Of a stretch of DNA of 48,313 nt, positions 24,219-32,304 are shown piece by piece (the first letter of the stretch is position 1; each line of letters opens with the position of its first letter). The notes under the pieces are model-generated. The model made no database searches. It saw nothing but the letters and a program-made list of their open reading frames with translations, and was not told where the DNA came from. The stretch is from Flavobacteriia bacterium. Lineage in GTDB: Bacteria; Bacteroidota; Bacteroidia; Flavobacteriales; Schleiferiaceae. The translations under genes were made by a program, and so were the position numbers. The stretch lies in contig JABXHW010000031.1 of the NCBI GenBank assembly GCA_013373425.1, positions 1 through 48,313 of the forward strand. The letters run 5' to 3'.

Positions 24219-25808
24219 CTAGTCTCTTAGGATCTGAATCGTTTCGCGATGTGCGCCGTTTATGTAGTATTCCACCTGGTACGAACCACTTGGCAATTCA
24301 CTTACATTTAGCGTCGATGTTTTCCCTTCCGCAACGAGTCTTCCATTCATATCCCAAACAGAAACTTTAGTCGTTCTCTCATCAAAATGAAGTACTTCAC
24401 TTGTTGGATTCGGATAAGGGCGAATAATGTTATTAGCCATCGGGTTGTTCGTACTCAAATCAAAATCTTCCGAAACCAAGTATAGGGTTACATTTCCTGA
24501 AGGTAAATTGGTTTGGAGCTCGAGTGCAGGTTGCGAGAAGGTAGACAAGTCCATGTCGTATGGATACGCCAATTCAATCTCCATTGCTTCACCTGGCTGT
24601 AACGTTTGAGGAGTTGAATTCAAAATGGTGATAGGTTCATTCGTGAAAGCCTGCGGCCCTACGTAAACCGGTTGATTCCCTCTGTTCACTACTGCTGTTC
24701 TGAAAATCACTTGATGAGTTTCATTGGCATCTCTCGGTAGCCACAATGTATCATTCACGATTCCCAAATCGAAAACAGGCTCTGCCGTAGAGTTTGAAAC
24801 AAAGTCGTTAATACGATCGACGAACTGTGGGTAATCCACAAAAGGATTTCGGTTGTTCTGAAGTTGATAAATGCCTTGGTTTCGGCCTGATTCGAAAGCG
24901 TTTGGAGGAAACTGATCGTGCCATTGCTTTAAGAGAGCCTCTTGTGGCGCAAAGAAGTTCGTATAGTCTTGATAGCGGATTACGAAGTAAAGCATTGCTC
25001 TTGCGCATGCCCCTTTATGAGCATCTCTGGGTTCAAAGACGGAGCTACCGTATTTGCTACCTCCACCTGTCCAAGTTGGATTAGAGACCACCCCAAACGG
25101 GTGATTGCTTCTTCTACTATTCGTAGATGCATCTGTTGGAAAGAGGTGGTGGATATCCGCGCGCATCGGCTGACTTTGATTGAAGAAGCCTTGCGGGAAC
25201 GTGTGCTCGCAGTTAAAGTTATTATTGTTTGCTCCCGCTCTAGTACTAAACGTAGCCGTTCGTCCGGTGTAAACACACTCTACCACACCATTCACATTGT
25301 CTAATGTCGCGTACATGTTGTCGCGAGCCACGGTGTATGAAAGCGAGTTGAAGTTTTGAGCAAGTAAGGTGTTCATCGCCGATTTGAGGGCTTCTTCGCT
25401 CAAGCCTTCTGTGGCGTTGTAGTAGGTATTGGAATATCGACCATGTGCGCCCACATCTAGTACCACCGCACCAGCAGGTCCGTTACTCGCCAGTACAATT
25501 TCTCCATCATACTCAATATTGTGAATCGGATTGAAAACGATCCAAGCCTTAGCGGAATCCAGTCCTGGTATGGTTAGCTTGGAAGGATTCATTCGAAAAG
25601 CATTGTCGGCATACAGCTCTCGGTTGAGCATTACATCGATATCACATGCGGTTGGTGTAGCATTGTATAAGGTGATTTCTATGCTATCCGCAGCCGTTTC
25701 ATCAATAAAACCAAAGTTGATTTGAGGTGGATATACCTCGATAGATTGAGCAAAAGCAGCCGAGCTGATAGCTGCTAAAGCTGTGGAGACCAGTGTGCTT
25801 AGTTTCAT
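24219..25808 (-). CDS. Secreted endonuclease I (EndA family) with type IX sorting domain
   Basis: The 529-aa product from ATG 25808 has a signal peptide (MKLSTLVSTALAAISSAAFAQ). Residues ~25-125 form an ASH/Ig-like domain (YPPQINFGFIDETAADSIEI). Residues ~130-330 are an endonuclease I domain with EHTFPQ (201-206) and DIHHLFPTDASTNSRRSN (218-235), carrying the catalytic His and metal ligands of the His-Me finger. The last ~70 residues (RPYPNPTSEVLHF...) are a Por sorting domain. It should cut DNA outside the cell, probably to scavenge phosphate or nucleotides. A -7 box (25814-25821) ends 5 nt before the ATG, so the mRNA is probably leaderless. A 12-residue longer ORF contradicts the signal peptide. 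Confidence 0.92.
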   Translation of the reverse strand: MKLSTLVSTALAAISSAAFAQSIEVYPPQINFGFIDETAADSIEITLYNATPTACDIDVMLNRELYADNAFRMNPSKLTIPGLDSAKAWIVFNPIHNIEYDGEIVLASNGPAGAVVLDVGAHGRYSNTYYNATEGLSEEALKSAMNTLLAQNFNSLSYTVARDNMYATLDNVNGVVECVYTGRTATFSTRAGANNNNFNCEHTFPQGFFNQSQPMRADIHHLFPTDASTNSRRSNHPFGVVSNPTWTGGGSKYGSSVFEPRDAHKGACARAMLYFVIRYQDYTNFFAPQEALLKQWHDQFPPNAFESGRNQGIYQLQNNRNPFVDYPQFVDRINDFVSNSTAEPVFDLGIVNDTLWLPRDANETHQVIFRTAVVNRGNQPVYVGPQAFTNEPITILNSTPQTLQPGEAMEIELAYPYDMDLSTFSQPALELQTNLPSGNVTLYLVSEDFDLSTNNPMANNIIRPYPNPTSEVLHFDERTTKVSVWDMNGRLVAEGKTSTLNVSELPSGSYQVEYYINGAHRETIQILRD

Positions 25809-25813
25809 AGCCT

Positions 25814-25821
25814 CAAAGATA
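25814..25821 (-). promoter_or_regulatory. -7 box of the secreted endonuclease gene
   Basis: The minus strand reads TATCTTTG, exact consensus, ending 5 nt (AGGCT) before ATG 25808. Confidence 0.6.
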
Positions 25822-25878
25822 GCCAATGAAGTAGCGGAATTCACAGCAAATTCGCTTTTTCATTTACGATTCATACCG

Positions 25879-25886
25879 TACCTTTG
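25879..25886 (+). promoter_or_regulatory. -7 box of ffs
   Basis: TACCTTTG, an exact match, ends 4 nt before the inferred 5' end of the SRP RNA. It calibrates box-to-start-site distance for this genome. Confidence 0.7.
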
Positions 25887-25890
25887 CAGC

Positions 25891-25986
25891 GGGCAAGTCT
25901 CATACAACCAGCTCCTGGTGAACTCCCCCAGGTCCGGAAGGAAGCAAGGGTATCTGGTCGAGCGGTGTGATATGAGGAGCTTGCCC
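25891..25986 (+). ncRNA. ffs: Signal recognition particle RNA, small 4.5S type
   Basis: About 96 nt. The apical region GGTGAACTCCCCCAGG plus GGTCCGGAAGGAAGCAAGG is the conserved SRP domain IV with the GGAA-type tetraloop and symmetric/asymmetric loops that bind Ffh. The outer stem pairs GGGCAAG (25891-25897) with CTTGCCC (25980-25986), then TCTCATA with TATGAGG. Seven T follow (25987-25993), giving an intrinsic terminator. The RNA works with Ffh and FtsY to target membrane proteins. The ends are set by pairing and could be off by a few bases. Confidence 0.93.
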
Positions 25987-26018
25987 TTTTTTTGTGCCCT
26001 AAAGTGTGGGTATCGGTA

Positions 26019-26050
26019 GGCAGGAACGCGAGAGCGCAGGTGGGCAGGTG
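26019..26050. repeat. Phased octamer array NGCAGGNN, copy 1
   Basis: Consecutive octamers GGCAGGAA, CGCGAGAG, CGCAGGTG, GGCAGGTG. They share the core of the reverse-complement array at 11594-11617. Confidence 0.55.
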
Positions 26051-26102
26051 CAGACTTAATCACGTTTCCATATCACTCTAGTATTTAGTGTCTTCAGAGG
26101 AA

Positions 26103-26134
26103 GGCAGGAGCCCGAGAGCGCAGGTTCGGAGGAA
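26103..26134. repeat. Phased octamer array NGCAGGNN, copy 2
   Basis: Octamers GGCAGGAG, CCCGAGAG, CGCAGGTT, CGGAGGAA. The first three units match copy 1 with only three differences. Confidence 0.55.
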
Positions 26135-26156
26135 TCAACATAAGCACGTCAGCGCT

Positions 26157-26184
26157 AGTATTGAGTATTCAGTATTGAGCATCT
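26157..26184. repeat. Phased heptamer array AGTATTN
   Basis: Heptamers AGTATTG, AGTATTC, AGTATTG, AGCATCT. The same family as 11560-11587. Confidence 0.6.
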
Positions 26185-26243
26185 GCCCAGGGCTACATCA
26201 CCCCAACAGCCGAACATTCCTCAACTCGAGTTAGTTTGCACCC

Positions 26244-26271
26244 AGTACCTAGTACCTAGTACTCAGTACCT
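26244..26271. repeat. Phased heptamer array AGTACYN
   Basis: Heptamers AGTACCT, AGTACCT, AGTACTC, AGTACCT, ending 10 nt before the transaldolase -7 box. Confidence 0.65.
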
Positions 26272-26281
26272 ATTTTGTTCC

Positions 26282-26289
26282 TACCTTTG
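26282..26289 (+). promoter_or_regulatory. -7 box of the transaldolase/Fsa gene
   Basis: TACCTTTG, exact consensus, 28 nt upstream of ATG 26318. Confidence 0.55.
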
Positions 26290-26317
26290 CCCCTCAATCA
26301 TTCACAATCGATTCAGC

Positions 26318-26974
26318 ATGAAATTTTTCATCGACACAGCTAACCTAGATCAGATTCGCGATGCTCAAGATTTGGGCGTACTTGACGGCGTTACCACCAA
26401 TCCATCATTGATGGCTAAAGAAGGCATCAGTGGTCAAGAAAACGTATTGAACCACTACAAAGCCATTTGCGATATCGTTGATGGAGATGTGAGTGCAGAA
26501 GTAATCTCTACGGATTACGAAGGCATGATTAAGGAGGGCATGGCATTGGCTGAGCTCAATCCTAAAATCGTTGTGAAGATTCCAATGATCAAGGACGGTG
26601 TAAAGGCGTTGAAGTACTTCAGCGATCAAGGTGTTAAAACCAACTGTACTTTGGTATTCTCTGCTGGTCAGGCTTTGTTAGCCGCCAAAGCAGGTGCTAC
26701 TTACGTTTCTCCATTCATTGGTCGCTTGGACGATATCTCTACTGACGGTCTCGACCTTATCGAGAAGATTCGCGTGATCTATGACAACTACGAGTACGAG
26801 ACTGAAATTCTCGCAGCATCAGTTCGTCACCCAATGCACATCATCGAGTGTGCTGAGATCGGTGCGGATGTAATGACAGGTCCATTGAGCGCAATAACTG
26901 CACTCCTCAAGCACCCACTTACCGATATCGGTTTGGAGAAATTCTTGGCGGACCACGCGAAGAGCAACAGCTGA
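26318..26974 (+). CDS. fsa: Small transaldolase / fructose-6-phosphate aldolase family
   Basis: A 218-aa cytosolic TIM-barrel enzyme. [20 protein letters not shown] and [14 protein letters not shown] are the family signature; the Schiff-base Lys is Lys87 in IVVKIPM. This short class includes both E. coli FsaA and the small transaldolases of Gram-positive and Bacteroidota genomes; in a genome like this it most likely acts as transaldolase in the non-oxidative pentose phosphate pathway, so the symbol is tentative (tal is equally used). It is followed by a strong terminator and is monocistronic. Codon use looks biased, as for high expression. Confidence 0.88.
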   Translation: MKFFIDTANLDQIRDAQDLGVLDGVTTNPSLMAKEGISGQENVLNHYKAICDIVDGDVSAEVISTDYEGMIKEGMALAELNPKIVVKIPMIKDGVKALKYFSDQGVKTNCTLVFSAGQALLAAKAGATYVSPFIGRLDDISTDGLDLIEKIRVIYDNYEYETEILAASVRHPMHIIECAEIGADVMTGPLSAITALLKHPLTDIGLEKFLADHAKSNS

Positions 26975-27019
26975 GACTATAGTACGTTGGGGCGTGAGAG
27001 CGTCATCAATATATGAAAG

Positions 27020-27045
27020 AGCTTCCCGAGAGGGAGGCTTTTTTT
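27020..27045 (+). terminator. Terminator after the transaldolase gene
   Basis: The stem AGCTTCCC/GGGAGGCT (27020-27027, 27032-27039, one G-T pair) with a GAGA loop is followed by seven T. Confidence 0.88.
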
Positions 27046-27125
27046 GTGTGGGGACGTGCGTACGGATGGGAGAAGGGACGTAAATCGACGTGGTTCAGGA
27101 ATATGAGAACAAAGGCACGCTCCAA

Positions 27126-27173
27126 ACCTCAACACATCAACACCTCAACACTTCGCTAATTCCACACTTCGCC
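27126..27173. repeat. Phased octamer array ACNTCNAC
   Basis: Six consecutive octamers: ACCTCAAC, ACATCAAC, ACCTCAAC, ACTTCGCT, AATTCCAC, ACTTCGCC. They lie just upstream of the YciO/Sua5 promoter box (TATCTTTA at 27188-27195). Confidence 0.6.
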
Positions 27174-27215
27174 ACGCGCCCATTTCCTATCTTTACTTCA
27201 CAACTCACACTTCAC

Positions 27216-27842
27216 ATGGCCGATCTAATTACCATTCATCCCGACAATCCACAAGAACGTTTGCTTCAGCAAGCAGTAAATACGCTAGAAAAAGGTGGCC
27301 TTGTGATTATTCCAACCGACTCGGTTTATGCGATTTGCGCCGATATTCGTCAGCCGAAAGCACTGGAGCGCTTGGCCAGAATTAAGGGAGCTAGTCTGGA
27401 TAAAGTGGATTTGTCTTTCTTGTTCTACGACTTGAGTCACCTTAGTGATTATACTCGCCAATTCGACACGCCTACGTACAAGCGACTCAAGCGCGCATTG
27501 CCAGGACCGTTCACGTTTATCCTCGAATCGAGCAACACGATCCCAAAGATTTTCAAGAGTAAGAAGAAGACCATCGGGATTCGTGTGCCAGACAACACCA
27601 TTGCACGAGAGTTGGCTAGAATGATGGATTCCCCAATGGCCTCTACATCTGTGCATGACGATGATGAAATTATCGAGTACACCACAGATCCTAGCTTAAT
27701 TCAAGAGAAGTATGATGCTTTGGTCGACCTCGTTATCGACGGCGGATATGGAGACAATCAGGCTTCTACGGTAATTGACCTCTCCGGCGGTGATGTAGAA
27801 GTCATCCGCGAAGGCAAGGGAGATCCATCCATCATCGATTAA
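27216..27842 (+). CDS. YciO/Sua5/YrdC family protein (threonylcarbamoyl-AMP synthase-like)
   Basis: The product from ATG 27216 is 208 aa; the ORF extends upstream to 27090 only through the repeat array. Motifs GLVIIPTDSVYAICADI (residues ~29-45) and KGASLDKVDLSFL are those of the YrdC domain, which binds dsRNA/tRNA and ATP. The length and the shortened KxR..SxN region (here KKKTIGIRVPDN) point to the YciO subgroup, whose role is less clear than that of TsaC. Its stop is 2 nt from the next start, so the following gene is coupled. Confidence 0.85.
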   Translation: MADLITIHPDNPQERLLQQAVNTLEKGGLVIIPTDSVYAICADIRQPKALERLARIKGASLDKVDLSFLFYDLSHLSDYTRQFDTPTYKRLKRALPGPFTFILESSNTIPKIFKSKKKTIGIRVPDNTIARELARMMDSPMASTSVHDDDEIIEYTTDPSLIQEKYDALVDLVIDGGYGDNQASTVIDLSGGDVEVIREGKGDPSIID

Positions 27843-27844
27843 TC

Positions 27845-28786
27845 TTGGGCTCTTCGAATATATTCGACGCTTCTGCTTTTCAAGGAAAGCACAGGAAACG
27901 GAAGTATTTCGAAGGGTGGTACATCCGTGTGAGCGACGATTCAAATTGGAGTTTTGCGCTTATTCCTGGCATGTCCATAGATCGATTTGGAGTTCGAACC
28001 GCCTTCCTTCAGTGGATTGAATCCGATGGCTCCTCTCACTACTTCACCTATCCCAACGAAGAGTTCTACGCCTCTGATTCTGAATTTGATGTGAGAATTG
28101 GTCCAAATCGTTTTTCGAAGAACCACATTACAATTGACTTACAAAATCGAGGAGTGCTGTTCAGTGCGAACCTTCACCTCGAACCCTCTCCACTTTTTAG
28201 TGAAGATTACCATCCGCTCAACGTCATGGGCTTACTGAGCAAAGCACCCTTCCTTCCCTGTTATCATCACATCATACAAATGGGAGCGAAAGCCGAGGGA
28301 TCAGTTCGATGGAAAGGAGAGCAACGAACCCTAAATAAAAGTGTAATCTACATTGAGAAGGATTGGGGAACGAGTTTTCCAAAGCGGTGGAATTGGCTTC
28401 AGAGCTTGAAGTTTGAAAATCACCTTGGGTCATTGTCGGCGGTTACTTCCTCAGTACCCTTCCTTGGAATCCCAGTTCCAGCCGGAATGGCGGCACTCGA
28501 GCTGGATAACCACCGATTCTTTTGGTCTTCTGCATGGGGACATTCATGGAAGTCGAGCTGGAAAGACCAAATATTGGAGCTATCCTTCAAGAACTCCAAA
28601 CACTCCTTACATCTCTCTATTCAAGCCAACGGTTACGCTCCACTGATTGCGCCCGTTCAAGGTGAAATGAAGCGCACCATCAACGAAAGTTTAAATGGCG
28701 TTATTACTTTGAAAGTTCTAGACTCTAAAGGAAATATTATTCTGGCCGATCGGGCACTACAGTCCGGTGTAGAGGTGGTTCGCTAG
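27845..28786 (+). CDS. Tocopherol-cyclase-like protein
   Basis: The 313-aa product begins at TTG 27845, 2 nt after the YciO stop; the next ATG (~43 codons later) would remove the conserved N-terminus FDASAFQGKHRKRKYFEGWYIRV, so the TTG start is favoured. The YFEGWY motif, a Trp/His-rich core (EKDWGTSFPKRWNWLQS) and a C-terminal beta-barrel pattern match PF14249, named after plant VTE1. Bacterial relatives are of unknown reaction; no tocopherol pathway genes are seen here. Cytosolic by lack of a signal peptide. Overlaps menE by 4 nt tail to tail. Confidence 0.8.
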   Translation: MGSSNIFDASAFQGKHRKRKYFEGWYIRVSDDSNWSFALIPGMSIDRFGVRTAFLQWIESDGSSHYFTYPNEEFYASDSEFDVRIGPNRFSKNHITIDLQNRGVLFSANLHLEPSPLFSEDYHPLNVMGLLSKAPFLPCYHHIIQMGAKAEGSVRWKGEQRTLNKSVIYIEKDWGTSFPKRWNWLQSLKFENHLGSLSAVTSSVPFLGIPVPAGMAALELDNHRFFWSSAWGHSWKSSWKDQILELSFKNSKHSLHLSIQANGYAPLIAPVQGEMKRTINESLNGVITLKVLDSKGNIILADRALQSGVEVVR

Positions 28787-29802
28787 AGTTCTTTTCTATT
28801 GATTTTACCGCTTGCTGTCATTGGAAATTCCTGCATCTCTTTCCAAACCTTTGGTATCTCATAAGCAGATAGGCCTGCCTCGAGGAGCTTCTGCTTTTCA
28901 GGAATGGATGTGCCTTGTATCACAACACCCACGAGCTGCGTACCTAATTCCGGATGCCGCTCTCCTTTTACATACACCTCTGCATTTAGGACCGTACTAA
29001 GCTTCGGCTCGATGAGCTCGGGATGCAGTTTCACACCGCCACTGTTAATGACGAAATCGGCCCTTCCCCTCCACTTAAATCGAACTTCACTTTCTAACTC
29101 TACGATGTCAGTCGTGTGTAGCGATTCATATCCCCAATCCTGAGCATGGATGGTTAGTGTGGAATCATCTTTTTGAGAAAAACTCACCGTGGGCAAAGCC
29201 TGGAAAAAGGAATCCGAATGTGGTGTGAGCTGACGTAACGCGATGTGCGACACTGTTTCTGTCATGCCGAAGGTTTCATACACCCTAGTACCGACCATCT
29301 TCAGCTCCTCTTCAAACATTGAATCCACAGGCGCTCCACCGAGAATAGTACAGTCTATAGCATTGAGCTTCTGTGCTTTCCCTCGTACTTGGAGCGGCAC
29401 CAATGCAGTGAAATTGAATTTTTCATTCTCATCATCAATCTCATCCAGTACTTCGGTAGAAGGATGGCGCAGCTCTAGTCGCCAGCCCCCTCGCATAGCT
29501 CTTACCAGCATCATCTTCCCTGCAACATACTGACACGAAAGTGAATTCAAAGCCGAGAGTCCTTCCTTCAATTGCAAAGCAGCAATCGTTGCACCCGCCG
29601 AGTGCCACATCACATCCTTGGCCACTTTGAATCGTTTGGGAGTTCCTGTACTCCCGCTCGTCTGCAACTCTAGAACCGCACTCTTCTTATTCCAATCTGC
29701 AAGAAATTCATGAACCTCTGGAAATAAGCTTTCTAATTGAAAATCAGATAGCTCATTTCCCTTATGAAGCAAAGTGAAAGAAGGGTGGGTAATTCGACTC
29801 AT
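28783..29802 (-). CDS. menE: O-succinylbenzoate-CoA ligase
   Basis: A 339-aa adenylate-forming ligase from ATG 29802. It has the P-loop LELQTSGSTGTPKRF (45-59), the acyl-adenylate motif YETFGMTETVSH and the C-terminal hinge/Lys end (MTASGKINRKEL). The size is well below that of most acyl-CoA ligases (about 450-550 aa), as is usual for short flavobacterial MenE. It activates o-succinylbenzoate in menaquinone synthesis; menC and menA lie 18 kb away in this window. The -7 box TACATTTG (29807-29814) ends 4 nt before the ATG. Upstream extension to 29856 would run through the promoter and is rejected. Confidence 0.87.
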   Translation of the reverse strand: MSRITHPSFTLLHKGNELSDFQLESLFPEVHEFLADWNKKSAVLELQTSGSTGTPKRFKVAKDVMWHSAGATIAALQLKEGLSALNSLSCQYVAGKMMLVRAMRGGWRLELRHPSTEVLDEIDDENEKFNFTALVPLQVRGKAQKLNAIDCTILGGAPVDSMFEEELKMVGTRVYETFGMTETVSHIALRQLTPHSDSFFQALPTVSFSQKDDSTLTIHAQDWGYESLHTTDIVELESEVRFKWRGRADFVINSGGVKLHPELIEPKLSTVLNAEVYVKGERHPELGTQLVGVVIQGTSIPEKQKLLEAGLSAYEIPKVWKEMQEFPMTASGKINRKEL

Positions 29803-29806
29803 AAAA

Positions 29807-29814
29807 CAAATGTA
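29807..29814 (-). promoter_or_regulatory. -7 box of menE
   Basis: The minus strand reads TACATTTG, exact consensus, then TTTT and ATG. Confidence 0.6.
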
Positions 29815-29898
29815 GTTCTTCCTGTAAATCCGCGGAAACACTACTATCTTGGGCATGATTATTGCTTGATTTCGACTCGAATTGAAGACCTAATTTTC

Positions 29899-32304
29899 AT
29901 GAAACTAAGAACGCTTTTTGCTCTTAGCAGCGCCCTATTGGCATCCTATTCCTCAGTATCTCAAGATGTTACCGTAGTAGATGGGAACGACAATGTCCCA
30001 TTGGAGTTTGTATATGTATCGGTAGACAATAGTAATTTCCTCACAACAGATGAGAAGGGTGAGGTGAACGTCACTCGACTCGGTTCGAGCAGCGACACGC
30101 TGATCTTTCAACTTTCGGGGTATAAAACCCTTCGATTCTGGAAAGGCGGGCTAAGTCGATCTACCGAGAATGTCATCGCCCTTCAAAATTCCAACATCAG
30201 CATTAATGAAATTGTGGTGTCGGCCATCAAGTGGGAACACAAGGCTGAAAACCTGCCTCTTCAAGTGGAGGTAATCGACAGACAGTCCATCGCTTTTCAA
30301 AACCCTCAGACTTCTGCTGATTTACTCGGACAAAGCAATCAAGTGTTCATTCAAAAATCCCAACTCGGTGGAGGTAGCCCTATGATTCGAGGATTTGCTA
30401 CGAGTAGAGTACTTCTTGTAGTAGACGGCGTCCGGATGAACAACGCCATCTTCAGAGGGGGGAATATTCAAAACGTTCTCAGCATTGATCCTCTCAGTAT
30501 TCAGCGTTCAGAGATCCTCTTCGGACCGAGTTCTGTGATGTACGGCTCTGACGCTTTAGGTGGGGTGATGAACTTTACCACACTCACACCGCAATTCGCA
30601 CCATCAGCAGGAGAAACTCGTGTGAATGCAAATGCCATGTTGAGAACGGCAACCGCGAATAACGAGCGAACCGCACACATCGATTTCAATATTGCCACCA
30701 ATAAGTTTAGCTCCTACACGAGCATTTCATCAAGCTTCTTCGACGACCTTGAGATTGGAGCTTTTGGAGATGACTTTTACGCTCGTCCGACATTCCAAGT
30801 CCGTGGAGATTCAAGCGACTTCACAGCCAACAACCCGAATCCGAACATCCAGGTAAATACTGGATACGAACAGTTCAATGCGATGCAAAAGTTCAAGTAT
30901 CGCGCAAACGACAATGTAGTTTGGGAGTTTGATTATCACTACTCCAGACTCAGCGATGTGCCTCGTTACGATCGTCTTACACAAACCAGAAACGGCAACT
31001 TGCGATTCGGAGAATGGTATTACGGTCCACAAGAATGGCAAATGGCCCGTTTGGGTTACACCTTCACTGAGCCAGTTAAGGCTTTCGATAAACTAAAATT
31101 TGTGGGAGCATGGCAACGATTCAATGAGAGTCGCCATGATCGCAACTTTAACTCTGACATTCTCGAGAGTCGGTTTGAAGAGGTGGATGCATTCTCCTTC
31201 AACTTCGACTTTCAGAAGTTCTTCTCTCAAAAAACACATTTGTACTACGGACTTGAATCTGTTATCAACAACACCTATAGCCAGGCCTACTCAGAAAATA
31301 TCATGACTGGCTCCATCGGATTAATTCAGCCACGGTACCCAAGCGGCTCCATGTGGCAAAGTCACTCTGCATACACTACGTTGATTGCAGATTTAGGCAA
31401 GCGCTTCACCTTGACAACAGGCATACGCTATAGCCGAGTTTTGGTTGACATGAACTTTGAACAATCATTGATTGCTCTGCCTTTCAATGTTAGCAACACG
31501 AATACAGGCGCACTCACAGGCAGCTTTGGTATTGCAAAGGAGTACGGCCAAAATTCAAGGGTATACATGAATCTAGGCAGCGGATTCCGTGCACCAAACA
31601 TCGACGATATCGGCAAATTCTTTGAACTCGACGACGGCTCTACAGTTGTTCCAAATGCACAGCTCACTCCTGAGTACCTCTACTCTGCCGAGATCGGAAT
31701 TCAGCAACGTGTGCGTGAATCGTATGAAGTTGAACTCGTAGGTTTCTACAGCTTCCTAGACGATGCCATTGATCGCCGTCCTACTACTCTAAACGGACAA
31801 GATAGCATCGTGTACAACGGAGAACTCCTACAAGTACAGAGTGTTCAGAACGTTGGCTCCGCATATATCTATGGTGCTTCAGCGAGCTTTGGCGCAGATA
31901 TCAGTCGCAATTGGGACATGAAAGCCAGTGCAACGTATACGTACGGTGAAGCGGAAGATGGAGAACCATGGCGACATGTTGCCCCCTTCTTCGCAAATGT
32001 ATCTGTCGGCTATAGATATGGAAGATTCAGAGCACAAGCATATGTGAACTACAATGGCGAGGTTACTCCAGCGCGAATGGCTCCTTCAGAGCGTGGTAAA
32101 TCGATTTACCTCACAAATAATGAAGGTGAGAGTTACGTTCCATCGTGGTACACCTTCAACCTAAAGGGCACATTTAGAATCAACGAATACGTGGAAGTAA
32201 ACGCCGGAGTAGAGAACATTTTCGACGTGCGCTACAGACCATATTCGTCAGGTATTACCGCTCCTGGAAGAAACTTTATCGTGGCAGTTCGCGCCGAGCT
32301 CTAA
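29899..32304 (+). CDS. TonB-dependent receptor, possible heme/hemoprotein receptor
   Basis: An 801-aa outer-membrane receptor from ATG 29899, with a signal peptide (MKLRTLFALSSALLASYSSVSQ). Residues ~24-95 form a carboxypeptidase-regulatory-like domain (VPLEFVYVSVDNSNFLTTDEKGEV). The plug domain contains PMIRGFATSRVLLVVDGVRMNNAIFRGG, a pattern known from hemoglobin/heme receptors of the HmuR class, and the remainder is a 22-strand barrel ending in an aromatic-type strand (NFIVAVRAEL). It takes up a bound ligand with TonB energy. The ligand is uncertain: plug similarity to heme receptors is suggestive, but no heme genes adjoin it. No SusD partner is present. The 45-residue N-terminal ORF extension is untranslated. 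Confidence 0.88.
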   Translation: MKLRTLFALSSALLASYSSVSQDVTVVDGNDNVPLEFVYVSVDNSNFLTTDEKGEVNVTRLGSSSDTLIFQLSGYKTLRFWKGGLSRSTENVIALQNSNISINEIVVSAIKWEHKAENLPLQVEVIDRQSIAFQNPQTSADLLGQSNQVFIQKSQLGGGSPMIRGFATSRVLLVVDGVRMNNAIFRGGNIQNVLSIDPLSIQRSEILFGPSSVMYGSDALGGVMNFTTLTPQFAPSAGETRVNANAMLRTATANNERTAHIDFNIATNKFSSYTSISSSFFDDLEIGAFGDDFYARPTFQVRGDSSDFTANNPNPNIQVNTGYEQFNAMQKFKYRANDNVVWEFDYHYSRLSDVPRYDRLTQTRNGNLRFGEWYYGPQEWQMARLGYTFTEPVKAFDKLKFVGAWQRFNESRHDRNFNSDILESRFEEVDAFSFNFDFQKFFSQKTHLYYGLESVINNTYSQAYSENIMTGSIGLIQPRYPSGSMWQSHSAYTTLIADLGKRFTLTTGIRYSRVLVDMNFEQSLIALPFNVSNTNTGALTGSFGIAKEYGQNSRVYMNLGSGFRAPNIDDIGKFFELDDGSTVVPNAQLTPEYLYSAEIGIQQRVRESYEVELVGFYSFLDDAIDRRPTTLNGQDSIVYNGELLQVQSVQNVGSAYIYGASASFGADISRNWDMKASATYTYGEAEDGEPWRHVAPFFANVSVGYRYGRFRAQAYVNYNGEVTPARMAPSERGKSIYLTNNEGESYVPSWYTFNLKGTFRINEYVEVNAGVENIFDVRYRPYSSGITAPGRNFIVAVRAEL

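Larger units (their letters stand above)
25994..26317. other. Intergenic stretch between ffs and the transaldolase gene
   Basis: No ORF is supported. Most of it consists of phased short-unit arrays (listed separately). The last 40 nt hold the transaldolase promoter box TACCTTTG (26282-26289). Confidence 0.5.

Noticed and set aside
27090-27215. 42-residue N-terminal extension of the YciO/Sua5 protein
   Set aside because: It is a translation of the octamer array and lies mostly upstream of the -7-like box at 27188.
29764-29898. 45-residue N-terminal extension of the TonB receptor
   Set aside because: It would precede the signal peptide and overlaps menE and its promoter on the other strand.
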